A program made the position numbers and the translations under genes. From CAXBCP01 sp047638395 (lineage in GTDB: Bacteria > Pseudomonadota > Alphaproteobacteria > MPNO01 > UBA830), in the NCBI GenBank assembly GCA_047638395.1, contig JBLIMV010000023.1, positions 35,576 through 99,575 on the forward strand: a stretch of 64,000 bases of DNA, in the 5' to 3' direction. Below the pieces are notes generated by a model, which saw only the letters and a list, made by a program, of their open reading frames with translations, was not told where the DNA came from and did not search any database. Shown here piece by piece: positions 25,440-33,963 of this stretch (position 1 is the first letter of the stretch; the number at the start of each line of letters is the position of its first letter).

Positions 25440-26225
25440 ATGAATATCACGACCAAAATGACGGTCTATACGACCTGCATTCTCGCGATGGTGCTGGGTC
25501 TGCTATTGACCATGAACTATTTCAAATATGGCAACATTCTCACCAACGTGACCACATCGCGGTTGGCGGTGATCAACAAGAACCTTGAGTTTTCGTTGTC
25601 CCGGGCGACGAATTTGGGGCTTGCTCTTGAAGAGCTGCAATTTGCCGATACGTTGCTGACGCGGGCCAAAGAGTCCGATCCGGCTATCCGCGAAATCCAG
25701 GTATTCGATAATACCGGCAAAGTTCTGTTTTCGACTGCCGGCAACAAGGTTGAGAGCAGTGTCGATAAGAGCATCGTCGGTCTGTTGGAACCATTGCGTA
25801 AAAAAGATACGACGGAATGGGCGGCGCATACCGACGACCAGTTTGTCGCCGGCATCACGCTGTATAACAGTTTCGATCGGTCGATTGGCGGCGTAGTCCT
25901 CCAATATGACCGGTCCAGCTATCACGCCCTTGTCGGCAAAATTCTCGAAAAACTGGTCATTGTGACGGCTATTCTGCTCGGGATCACAGCACTTGTCGCC
26001 TGGATTGGTATCTCGTTCGGGTTCCGCGAATTGAGACATACTTATGCGTCAATGCAAACCGCACTGGCCAGGGTCCGGGAAACCGGCAGTGCAGAGGGCG
26101 GTGCGCCCGACGATCAGGAAACATCGGATTTCAGGCTAAAACTGGGGTCGGTGACGAAGACCGTGGACGAGGCGATGACACAGATCGAAGTGTCAGCGGC
26201 GTCCAGCGACAGCTCGAAAGCGTAG
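25440..26225 (+). CDS. Membrane-anchored Cache-like sensor, no output domain
   Basis: 261 residues. TM1 spans about 8-26, a periplasmic domain runs 27-170 with the Cache-type core PAIREIQVFDNTGKVLFSTAG (about 81-101) and AGITLYNSFDRSIGGVVLQYD, and TM2 is about 171-194. The remaining ~65 cytoplasmic residues are a short helix (ELRHTYASMQTALARVRETG) and a polar tail with no kinase, GGDEF or MCP domain. It starts the operon, 9 nt before the sensor-MFS gene, and its architecture parallels the N-terminal half of that protein, so they may be an old duplication and may pair. A GTG 19 codons upstream (25383) is an alternative start; the ATG at 25440 has a weak ribosome site. Confidence 0.7.
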   Translation: MNITTKMTVYTTCILAMVLGLLLTMNYFKYGNILTNVTTSRLAVINKNLEFSLSRATNLGLALEELQFADTLLTRAKESDPAIREIQVFDNTGKVLFSTAGNKVESSVDKSIVGLLEPLRKKDTTEWAAHTDDQFVAGITLYNSFDRSIGGVVLQYDRSSYHALVGKILEKLVIVTAILLGITALVAWIGISFGFRELRHTYASMQTALARVRETGSAEGGAPDDQETSDFRLKLGSVTKTVDEAMTQIEVSAASSDSSKA

Positions 26226-26234
26226 GGGGCGGAC

Positions 26235-28343
26235 ATGGCAGAAGAAAACGCCCCAGAGTTCGTCGCCGAAAACCGGCTGACGCCGATGGTCAGACGGCGC
26301 CTGTTCGCACTGATTACCATCGTTCTTGTTGCATCGTCGGTCTTTCTGTCCTGGGAGTCACTACAACTATTTGAAAATTCACTCACGCCGGAACTGAACA
26401 AGAAAGCCGAAGTGATCGGTCTGAGTGCGGTCGGCGATGTCGAACGCGCCGTTGGTCTCGGTATTCCGTTCACGGAACTTAACGGCGTTGGGCCGTATCT
26501 GAGTGAAATCGGCAAGACCTATCCGGAAATTGAATACGTGGCCGTCACGGATGTGTCGGGGAACGTTCTGTATTCAAGCCGTGAACTGACCGCGAACACG
26601 ACCGCCTTTTTCAAAACGCCGGAAGCGCTGGATACGATGGCAGGGGCGGCTTCGGGCAGAAGTATCGAGATAGATTCGGCCCATAATCTGGCGCTGCCGT
26701 TAAAGAATGCTGATAGGGCGATCGGCCTTCTGCATGTCGGTATCGACAAGCAGTTCGTGCAGCGTCAGCTGAACGACATCTTTTTCGACCTGGTGATTAT
26801 TCTGATCGTCGGCCTGTTGGTCGCGATAGAGATTACGCTCGCGCTCGTGACATTCTATGTCACCGCGCCGCTGGAGCGACTGGACCGGGTGCTTGCACTC
26901 TATACGCGAGGCAATTTCAGTCAGGTGCTGGTGCACAAAAGCCACGATGCTGTCGGCAGTGTCGCGGGATTTCTCGAAGAATGTGCCCGCAAGCTGAACG
27001 AACGCTATGAGCGCGTGGCGACTTCGGTGCGGTCTGCCGGTGGCGCCAATGCCGGCCGGCTTGAAGAAATCAGAAGCCGATACGGGCTCGGCAAGCTTTC
27101 CAAGTATTTTCAGGGAAGCATCGTCGATGCCCGGATCCCGCTCTTTATCTTCTCGTTCGCCGAGGAGCTTCAGAAATCGTTCCTGCCGCTCTTTGTCAAA
27201 GAGGTCTATGAGCCGGTACCGTATCTGACCGAGGAGGTTGCGATTGGCCTGCCGATCGCTTTCTTTATGGGAATTATCGCTCTTGCCACGCCGTTTGCTG
27301 GCGGCTGGGCTGATAAGTACGGCAGTCGGCGGATCTTCATTATCGGTCTCATTCCCGCCGTCGCGGGCTATATCGGCTGTGCCGCGGCAACCTCGATCTA
27401 CGAGCTCGTTGCATGGCGCAGCGCGACCGCGCTTGGGTATGCGATGATTACGATTTCCTGCCAGGGCTATATCGCCGCCATTGTGACCCGTGAGAACCGG
27501 GCCCAGGGCATGGCAGTGTTCGTCGGTGTGCTGATGAGTGCGTCGATGTGCGGCACGGCGATCGGTGGCATCCTGGCCGACCGCATTGGGTACCGCGCGG
27601 TGTTTGTCCTTGCGGCCGTGTTTGCTCTCGTCGCCGGGGCCATTGCCTATCGGATGCTGGTGGCGGATGGCGATACCATCGTGACCAAGGGAAAGCAGAA
27701 GGGCGGTATCTTCAAAAAACTGGGGGCCGTCTTCAAAAACGTGCGGTTCGTCGCCATTGTGTTCCTGGCGGCGATACCGGCGAAAATCATCCTGACCGGG
27801 TTTCTGTATTTTATCGTACCCCTTTACCTTTTCTCTCTTGGCTCATCGACGGCGGAAACCGGCCGGATCATGATGATTTATCCGGTGATCATCATCGCAC
27901 TGGGCCCAGTGGCATCTTGGACCGCCGACAAGCTCGGCAGCATGATGTGGATGCTGGTGGTCGGTTGTTTCGCCTCCGGTATCGGGCTTGTTCTGTTCAA
28001 CGATCTGGCATCCGTCTGGGGCGTCGTTCTGATGGTGATCGTCATGGGCAGCGCGCATGCTTTCACAAAGGCACCACAAATCGCATTTGTGATGGAAGTT
28101 TGTGAAGCAGACATGGAAAAAGTCGGACGCACGACGGTGCTTGGCCTGTTGCGCACAATGGAACGCATCGGTAGCGTGATTGGGCCGATTATCGCCGCGA
28201 CACTGGTAGGCGTTTTCGGGTATCAACAGGCGATTATGTATATGGGCATAATCATTTCAGGATCGGCAATTCTCTTCCTCGCTGTTTTCGTTATGTCCGC
28301 GAGAGGAAGCGCCAACGATTCTGCAGAGGAAAAGGCCGGCTGA
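26235..28343 (+). CDS. Cache-like sensor - HAMP - MFS transporter fusion
   Basis: 702 residues in four parts: TM1 about 22-39; periplasmic sensor domain 40-182 with a Cache-like core (YPEIEYVAVTDVSGNVLYSS, about 97-116); TM2 183-208 flowing into a HAMP-like linker 209-262 (APLERLDRVLALYTRGNF ... DAVGSVAGFL); then from about 297 a complete MFS transporter of about 12 helices, with the loop 2-3 motif GGWADKYGSRRIF and later GGILADRIGYR. HAMP linkers normally relay periplasmic signals to kinases or chemoreceptors; here the effector is a transporter. The second half starts with SFAEELQKSFLPLFVKEV. ATG follows GGGGGCGGAC by a short gap. Substrate unknown; co-operonic binding proteins suggest an imported or sensed small solute. 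Confidence 0.82.
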   Translation: MAEENAPEFVAENRLTPMVRRRLFALITIVLVASSVFLSWESLQLFENSLTPELNKKAEVIGLSAVGDVERAVGLGIPFTELNGVGPYLSEIGKTYPEIEYVAVTDVSGNVLYSSRELTANTTAFFKTPEALDTMAGAASGRSIEIDSAHNLALPLKNADRAIGLLHVGIDKQFVQRQLNDIFFDLVIILIVGLLVAIEITLALVTFYVTAPLERLDRVLALYTRGNFSQVLVHKSHDAVGSVAGFLEECARKLNERYERVATSVRSAGGANAGRLEEIRSRYGLGKLSKYFQGSIVDARIPLFIFSFAEELQKSFLPLFVKEVYEPVPYLTEEVAIGLPIAFFMGIIALATPFAGGWADKYGSRRIFIIGLIPAVAGYIGCAAATSIYELVAWRSATALGYAMITISCQGYIAAIVTRENRAQGMAVFVGVLMSASMCGTAIGGILADRIGYRAVFVLAAVFALVAGAIAYRMLVADGDTIVTKGKQKGGIFKKLGAVFKNVRFVAIVFLAAIPAKIILTGFLYFIVPLYLFSLGSSTAETGRIMMIYPVIIIALGPVASWTADKLGSMMWMLVVGCFASGIGLVLFNDLASVWGVVLMVIVMGSAHAFTKAPQIAFVMEVCEADMEKVGRTTVLGLLRTMERIGSVIGPIIAATLVGVFGYQQAIMYMGIIISGSAILFLAVFVMSARGSANDSAEEKAG

Positions 28344-28364
28344 AAAATGTTGGGGGGATAAAAC

Positions 28365-29396
28365 GTGATTAAATGGGTTCGTGTGCTGGCGTTTTCCGGG
28401 GTGACCGCCCTTGTGGTTACCTTATCGCCGGCAGTGATGGCCGCCGATAAGGCGGACCCTTTCCATATCTATATGGCTGTATGGCGCGGGTGCGAAGATG
28501 CCTGCAAGGGCTTCCAGGATTATTTCCGGGACAACAAGATCCCGGCAAAATTCACCGTCCGCGATGCCGGACGCGACAAGTCCAAGCTTCCGGGGTTTGT
28601 CCAGGAAGCGCGGGATATAAAGGCCGACCTGGTGGTTACCTGGGGGACGTCGGTGACACGGATCATGCTTGGCCCGTGGAACAGCCCCGATCCGGAAAAA
28701 CACGTTACCAAGATTCCCGCAGTCTTCATGATCGTGGCCGACCCGATCGGCGCCAAAGTGGTGCGGGACTATGAATCGTCCGGCCGACCGAACGTCACCG
28801 GTACGAGAAACCGTGCGCCGACGGCGGTTCAGTTCAAGGCGCTCCAATCGTATAAAAAGTTCAAACGTATCGGCCTGATTTACAATACGAATGAATTGAA
28901 CGCACGGCTTAACGCGGCACAGGTGCGGAAAACCGCCAAGGATATGGGGCTCGACCTGATCGAGGTAAAGCTGCCGCTTGGTGCGGACGGTAAGCCGTCG
29001 CCGGATTCGATAGAGGCCGCGATTAAGGAAGTTGCCGATAAGAAGGCCGAGTTTCTGTATATGGGCTCCAGCTCATTCCTGACAAAGTTCCGCAAGCCGT
29101 TCACCGAGGCCGCGATCAAATACAAGCTGCCGGTCGCCGCAGGCACCGAAGTCCCCGTCACCAAGGCCGGCGGCCTGATGGCAATCGCAAGCCGCTACTA
29201 CAATGTCGGCCAGCTCGCGGCGGATCAGGCGCGACGTGTACTCGTCAACAAGGAGCCGCCTGAAAAAATCCGTATCCGGCGGCTGCGGCGGTTCTCGTTC
29301 ATCATCAACATGGAAACGGCGCACAAGCTGAAGCTGTATCCGCCAATGGAGATTCTGCGCTACGCCGAAGTGATCAAGGCGGGGGCGACCCAATGA
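28365..29396 (+). CDS. Periplasmic binding protein, ABC_sub_bind (PF04392) type
   Basis: 343 residues. Signal peptide 1-26 ends AVMAADK. The mature part has the two-lobed TrpX-like fold: DACKGFQDYFRDNK, KADLVVTWGTSVTRIMLGPW, IPAVFMIVADPIGAKVV, GTRNRAPTAVQFKALQSYKKFKRIGLIYN, and the late VAAGTEVPVTKAGGLMAIASRYYNVGQLAADQARRVL. This family normally feeds an ABC importer, but no ABC permease or ATPase gene is present in this operon. GTG start with GGGGGGAT 6 nt upstream. It overlaps the following TAXI gene by ATGA. Likely ligands in the family are aromatic amino acids or sugars; unknown here. Confidence 0.85.
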   Translation: MIKWVRVLAFSGVTALVVTLSPAVMAADKADPFHIYMAVWRGCEDACKGFQDYFRDNKIPAKFTVRDAGRDKSKLPGFVQEARDIKADLVVTWGTSVTRIMLGPWNSPDPEKHVTKIPAVFMIVADPIGAKVVRDYESSGRPNVTGTRNRAPTAVQFKALQSYKKFKRIGLIYNTNELNARLNAAQVRKTAKDMGLDLIEVKLPLGADGKPSPDSIEAAIKEVADKKAEFLYMGSSSFLTKFRKPFTEAAIKYKLPVAAGTEVPVTKAGGLMAIASRYYNVGQLAADQARRVLVNKEPPEKIRIRRLRRFSFIINMETAHKLKLYPPMEILRYAEVIKAGATQ

Positions 29397-30397
29397 AGAG
29401 CCGGTCAATGAAACCGCACCTGTTGGCGGTTTCGGCCTGTTTTGCCGCCGCGCTCAGCCTCTTTGTTGCGGATACCGCTCGGGCTGAAGACAAGTTCCTC
29501 GCGCTCGGCACTGCGTCTACCCGTGGTACGTATTTTCCGGTCGGCAACACGCTGTGCAAGCTGATCAACGAAAAGCGTGACATCCACCTGGTGCGCTGCC
29601 TGTCTTATCCGACGGGCGGGTCGGTCTATAACATCCAGGCGCTGACATCGGGTGAGCTGGATATTGCGATCACCCGGTCCGACCTGGCTTACAAAGCGTT
29701 CAACGGCCTCGCACAGTTCGCCCCGATCGGTGCGAACCGCGACCTGCGCACGGTGACCAACCTGTACAGCCAACCCGTTGTCATCACCGTCCGCAAGGAT
29801 TCAGGCATCAACACCTTTGATGATTTCAAGGGCAAGGTAATCAATATCGGCAACCGCGGATCGGGCAAGCGGGCGATCGCCGATCAGATGTTCAAGATCA
29901 TGGGCTGGACGAAGGCGGATTTTGCCGCAACCACGGAATTTTCGACGCGGGGCCAGTCAAAGCCGTTCTGCGAACAAAAGGTCGATATCCTGATTGAATC
30001 CATTGGTCTGCCCGCACCGCTTTATGACCGGCTGGCCACTGAATGCGATGCCAAGTTTGTCGATATTCCTGAGAAACTTGCCGAGGGTTTCCGCAAGGCC
30101 GGGCCGTTTTTCTTCGATTATAAAATCCCCGCCAGCATCAATCCCAATAATGATACTGATGTGAAGACCGTCGGCATCAAGGTGGTTCTGCTCAGCCTGA
30201 CGACGGTGTCGCCCAAAGCGATCGCGACGGTGGCGGATTCCATTTTTGGCGAAAAAGGTAAGTTTCAGAAGAGCCATCCTGCGCTTTCGCTGTCGACTCC
30301 GGATTCGATGGTGAATGAAGGTATCCATGTTCCGCTTCACGATGGCGCAGAAAAGTACTATGAAGACAATGGCTTACTCGGTACGAAAACGAAATAG
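29393..30397 (+). CDS. TAXI-family periplasmic binding protein without TRAP permease
   Basis: 334 residues: signal peptide ending ARAED near residue 31, then FLALGTASTRGTYFPVGNTLCKLINEKRDIHLVRC, GGSVYNIQALTSGELDIAITRSDLAYKAFNG and INIGNRGSGKRAIADQMFKIMG. It is a distant paralogue of the TAXI protein at 16.1 kb (same GGSVYNI core and spacing). No TRAP permease lies in this operon. The gene overlaps the preceding binding protein by 4 nt, so two receptors of unrelated families are made together. An in-frame ATG five codons later (MKPHLLAVS) is an alternative start. It might present its ligand to the sensor-MFS protein. Confidence 0.87.
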   Translation: MKSRSMKPHLLAVSACFAAALSLFVADTARAEDKFLALGTASTRGTYFPVGNTLCKLINEKRDIHLVRCLSYPTGGSVYNIQALTSGELDIAITRSDLAYKAFNGLAQFAPIGANRDLRTVTNLYSQPVVITVRKDSGINTFDDFKGKVINIGNRGSGKRAIADQMFKIMGWTKADFAATTEFSTRGQSKPFCEQKVDILIESIGLPAPLYDRLATECDAKFVDIPEKLAEGFRKAGPFFFDYKIPASINPNNDTDVKTVGIKVVLLSLTTVSPKAIATVADSIFGEKGKFQKSHPALSLSTPDSMVNEGIHVPLHDGAEKYYEDNGLLGTKTK

Positions 30398-30452
30398 CGC
30401 GCGGTTTCGCAGACAGTTGCGGGCCGAAAAGTTACGGGAAGGCGAACAGGGG

Positions 30453-32315
30453 TTGGGGATAAAGCAGATCATTGGAAAGTCGCGTGCGGGTGGTTTCGCA
30501 GTACTCGCGGCCTGTGCAATCTTTCTGTCCGGCTGTCAGACTTTGGGCACCGAAAAAAACGTGTCCGCACGGCCGCAATCGACATCACCGATCGAATCCC
30601 GGAGCATCGCGACCCGTGGCGTCCAGGCGCTGCGCGAAGGTGATCTGGAACTGGCATCGCGCATGTTCAATGGTGCGCTGAAGCTCGATATTCAGAATTC
30701 CTATCTGCAGTTTCTGAACGGTCTCGCTTATCACATGATCGCCATCCGGTCCGACCGGAGCAAATTCACCTACGCCGAACAGGGGTATAATCTGGCGGTT
30801 AGGTTCGACGATACGAACTGGATGGCGCGGTACTATCTTGGCCTTCTGTATCTCGACCAGCGCCGGTACAAGCGGGCGAAGGCCGCCTTTGCCGATGCGA
30901 TGCTGTACAATGACAGCTATCCGGACCTGCTCTATAATTTCACCGTGGCGTCATACTATGCCCGCGATCCTGAAACAGCGGCCGGCCCGCTGACGCGTCT
31001 GCAGGAGGTTGAGCCGTCCAGCGGACGTATGATGCGGGCCTCTACGATCATTACCGCTGCCTTGGGGCGTTCCCAGGAAGCGAAAGCCTGGTCGGAAAAA
31101 TATAAGAAAATCGAAAAAAACGGAGAGAAAACGCGCCAGTTGGACCGGCGTGTGAATGATTGGGGCCGCGTCCACGCGCGCGTCCAGAAGGCCTCATTGC
31201 GGCCGCCTGCATCGACGATGAAAATCACGCGCGGTGTGCAGCTTGCGCAGGATCAGGACTCTCCTGAAGAGGCCGGGCAGATGGAAAACACGGAACAGGA
31301 TACGTCCGAAGAAGAAAATGGCGCTGATTCAGAGGCGCTCGCCGAACAGGCCAAGATGGTCATTGTCGATGTAGTGATTATCAGTTCGGTGGAAGATATT
31401 TCGACTGCTAAGGGCGTGAATCTGTTGAACGGTCTTCAACTTCAGTTTGGGTTGACTGGCCAGCAAATCATTACGCGGACGGGTGACAACGCCGGAGGCG
31501 TATCAACCGATACCTCTACGATCACAAATAACATCACAATTCCGAATATTACGTATTCGCTGAATATCGCGAATGCAGGCACCACCCGGAACGAAATTCT
31601 CGCCCGCCCCAGTCTGGTGGCGATCGAGGGCCAAAAGTCAGAATTTTTCTCGGGTGAGAATATTAAGGCCACGGTGGTGACCGCGAACGAGGAAGGCGCT
31701 GCCGAGGTGGAGCGCGATATCGGGGTGAGACTTGGGGTCACACCTGAAACGGTCGGCAAAGATAATGTTAAATTGTTGGTCGAAGTGGAACGGACGTTCC
31801 TTCAAACACCAAGCACGAGTGTTTCATACACATTTCAACTCCGGACATCCAAGACCACCGTCGAGGCGAATGTTGTGCTTCGCCGCGGTGAGACACTTAT
31901 CCTCAGTGGTCTTAGCGAAAAGGAAACGGAAAACATTCGCGACGGCGTGCCGGTTCTTCAGGATGTGCCGCTGATCCAGTACCTGTTTTCCCGCGCGACG
32001 ACTCGAGATTTTAACCGCTCGGTGCTGGTGCTGGTGACGCCCCGAACCCCTGAATACACCTACCGTCCGCGCGATGCGCGCAAGCTGGCCGGCGCGGCGC
32101 GGGGCGATGCAGAAGACGAGGTTTTGAACGAACTGAAAGCCCGCTACACCGATTGGTTCAGGCCCTATCCCAACTGGGCGTCCGTCTTTCATCACCTGCA
32201 GAATAACGCCCTGTACCGGGAATTCCGTACCGGCGATGTGGCGTTGGAACGCTGGGACACGCAATCGTCGCACGGCGCACGCCTGAAAACAGCGCTCGAC
32301 TTCCTTTACTTCTAG
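30453..32315 (+). CDS. Outer-membrane TPR-secretin lipoprotein
   Basis: 620 residues from a TTG start. The lipobox LSGC places the lipidated Cys at residue 28 behind a clean basic-hydrophobic signal. An earlier in-frame ATG (30369) inside the TAXI gene would give an unnatural 56-residue pre-sequence. Residues about 55-210 are TPR-like helices (ALREGDLELASRMFNGALKLD, YYLGLLYLDQRRYKRAKAAF). An acidic linker follows, then the secretin core: MVIVDVVIISSVEDISTAKG, EILARPSLVAIEGQKSEFFSG, LVEVERTFLQTP, VEANVVLRRGETLILSGL and VPVLQDVPLIQYLFSRA...VLVLVTPR. Secretins form outer-membrane rings for type II/III secretion or pili; no such genes surround it, and N0/N1 domains are missing. Probably a pore for this operon. 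Confidence 0.85.
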   Translation: MGIKQIIGKSRAGGFAVLAACAIFLSGCQTLGTEKNVSARPQSTSPIESRSIATRGVQALREGDLELASRMFNGALKLDIQNSYLQFLNGLAYHMIAIRSDRSKFTYAEQGYNLAVRFDDTNWMARYYLGLLYLDQRRYKRAKAAFADAMLYNDSYPDLLYNFTVASYYARDPETAAGPLTRLQEVEPSSGRMMRASTIITAALGRSQEAKAWSEKYKKIEKNGEKTRQLDRRVNDWGRVHARVQKASLRPPASTMKITRGVQLAQDQDSPEEAGQMENTEQDTSEEENGADSEALAEQAKMVIVDVVIISSVEDISTAKGVNLLNGLQLQFGLTGQQIITRTGDNAGGVSTDTSTITNNITIPNITYSLNIANAGTTRNEILARPSLVAIEGQKSEFFSGENIKATVVTANEEGAAEVERDIGVRLGVTPETVGKDNVKLLVEVERTFLQTPSTSVSYTFQLRTSKTTVEANVVLRRGETLILSGLSEKETENIRDGVPVLQDVPLIQYLFSRATTRDFNRSVLVLVTPRTPEYTYRPRDARKLAGAARGDAEDEVLNELKARYTDWFRPYPNWASVFHHLQNNALYREFRTGDVALERWDTQSSHGARLKTALDFLYF

Positions 32316-32348
32316 CCGGGAAACGAACCAATGGATCGGAGAGACGGC

Positions 32349-33206
32349 ATGTGGGGATGGATAACCGGCGCGCTCACGACCGGCGTGTTGCTGATGCAGA
32401 TTGGTGGGGCACCTCCTGCCACGGCGCAGAACCTGGGTTCCCATACCGCGCCCAAAAAGCAGGTCGGCGCGATCAGCTGCAGGCTTTGCGATCTGCGCTA
32501 CCGCCGGTATATCGGCGGTCAGATGAGCGGTTCCAAATTTACCGGGGCGTTCATGTTTCGCGCAAACTTTTCCCGTGCGGTGCTGACCGGATCGAATTTC
32601 GAAAGCGCCAACATGGTGCTGGCGACCCTTGAGCGCGCCGATTTCAGCAAAACAAATCTGTCGAAGGCCAACCTGTCACGCGCGGCCATGCTGGGCGTCA
32701 CCCTGCGCGGCGCGGTGATGATTTTTACCGATCTGCAGGATGCGTATCTCGAAGGTGCCGAGCTGACGGATGCCAATATGACCGGTGCCGATCTGCGTGG
32801 TGCCAATCTGTTTCGGGTGTTTGCGGATAAAACGATCCTGAGGAACGCCGATATGCGCGGTGCGTCGATGCAGCGCGGCAAGTTCCGGCGCGCCAACATG
32901 GATGGTGCGAAATTGTCCGGCGCCGACCTGTCCGGCGCCGACCTGACGATGGTCAATCTGACAAATGCTGATCTGCGTGGTGCGAACCTGACGGGTGCTG
33001 ACCTAAGCTATGCGCGTCTGCTCGGCGCCGATCTGCGCAAGGCGAAGCTGGGCAAGGCGGTTCTCTATGGCACAAACATGAAAGAGGCCGATTTTTCAGG
33101 CGCCGACCTGACCGATGCCCGAATTGCCAGTGTAGTGCGTACCGGTACGAATTTCTGCCGGGCCACCATGCCCGATGGAAAAAGGGGCAAATGCCCCCGC
33201 AAGTGA
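32349..33206 (+). CDS. Exported pentapeptide-repeat protein
   Basis: 285 residues. A signal peptide (WGWITGALTTGVLLMQIGG to ATAQ) is followed by a short Cys pair region (ISCRLCDLRYRRYIGGQ) and then about 40 A-[DN]-L-x-x pentapeptide units from around residue 62 to 270 (for example ADLSGADLTMVNLTNADL). Such repeats fold into a right-handed square beta-helix. The tail has one more Cys (NFCRATM). The ATG chosen has GGAGAGACGGC before it; another ATG six codons upstream has a poor site. It ends the operon begun by the sensor genes, 33 nt after the secretin stop. As a rigid periplasmic rod or outer-membrane-associated protein, it could plug or anchor the secretin ring; that is inference. Confidence 0.82.
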   Translation: MWGWITGALTTGVLLMQIGGAPPATAQNLGSHTAPKKQVGAISCRLCDLRYRRYIGGQMSGSKFTGAFMFRANFSRAVLTGSNFESANMVLATLERADFSKTNLSKANLSRAAMLGVTLRGAVMIFTDLQDAYLEGAELTDANMTGADLRGANLFRVFADKTILRNADMRGASMQRGKFRRANMDGAKLSGADLSGADLTMVNLTNADLRGANLTGADLSYARLLGADLRKAKLGKAVLYGTNMKEADFSGADLTDARIASVVRTGTNFCRATMPDGKRGKCPRK

Positions 33207-33237
33207 CACCTGGGCCCGCATCGGCTATGACGATCTC

Positions 33238-33963
33238 ATGATAGATAAAACCGTCGAATCCCTGCATGACGCCGTCTCCGTGATCGAGGACGGCGCGGTT
33301 ATCCTGATCAGCGGCTTCGGCGAATCCGGTAATCCGACGGAACTTGCGCATGCGCTGATCGACCATGGCGCGCGCGATCTGACACTTGTGAACAACAATG
33401 CCGGCAACGGTCATGTCGGGCTGGCGGCGCTGCTGGAATCCGGCAATGTCCGCAAGATGATCTGCTCCTTCCCACGGTCGTCCCATTCCGAAGTCTTCGA
33501 CACGATGTACGTTGAAGGCCGCATCGAGCTTGAAGTCGTGCCCCAGGGCACGCTGGCGGAGCGTATTCGGGCGGCGGGCGCCGGCATCGGCGGGTTCTAC
33601 ACCCGCACGACCATCGGCACGCCGCTGGCAGAGGGCAAGGAACGGCGTGAATATAACGGCCAGGAATATGTCCTCGAAGACCCGCTCCATGCCGATATCG
33701 CGCTCGTAAAAGCGGATCTCGCTGACCGGTGGGGAAATCTCACCTTCCGGCTGGCGGCGCGGAATTTTGGCCCGATCATGTGCACGGCGGCCAAAACGAC
33801 CATCGTCCAGGCACGCCGGATTGTGCCGCTGGGCGATATCCCGCCGGAACAGGTCGTCACCCCTGGTATTTTCGTCGATCGCGTCGTTGAGGTTCCCAAT
33901 CCGGGTAGCGAGCGTGAGATGATCGAAAAAGATTTCCGGTACAAAGCGGGAGACGGCGCATGA
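33238..33963 (+). CDS. 3-oxoacid CoA-transferase, subunit A
   Basis: 241 residues of the PcaI/ScoA type: VSVIEDGAVILISGFGESGNPTELAHAL, LTLVNNNAGNGHVGLAALLESGNVRKMICSF and GGFYTRTTIGTPLAEGK. The ADLADRWGNLTFRLAARNFG stretch is also conserved. It makes the larger half of a heteromeric enzyme with the next gene (4-nt overlap), moving CoA between succinyl-CoA and a beta-keto acid such as 3-oxoadipate or acetoacetate. The frame opens 21 codons earlier inside the pentapeptide gene; I prefer the ATG of MIDKTVESLHDAV. Confidence 0.9.
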   Translation: MIDKTVESLHDAVSVIEDGAVILISGFGESGNPTELAHALIDHGARDLTLVNNNAGNGHVGLAALLESGNVRKMICSFPRSSHSEVFDTMYVEGRIELEVVPQGTLAERIRAAGAGIGGFYTRTTIGTPLAEGKERREYNGQEYVLEDPLHADIALVKADLADRWGNLTFRLAARNFGPIMCTAAKTTIVQARRIVPLGDIPPEQVVTPGIFVDRVVEVPNPGSEREMIEKDFRYKAGDGA

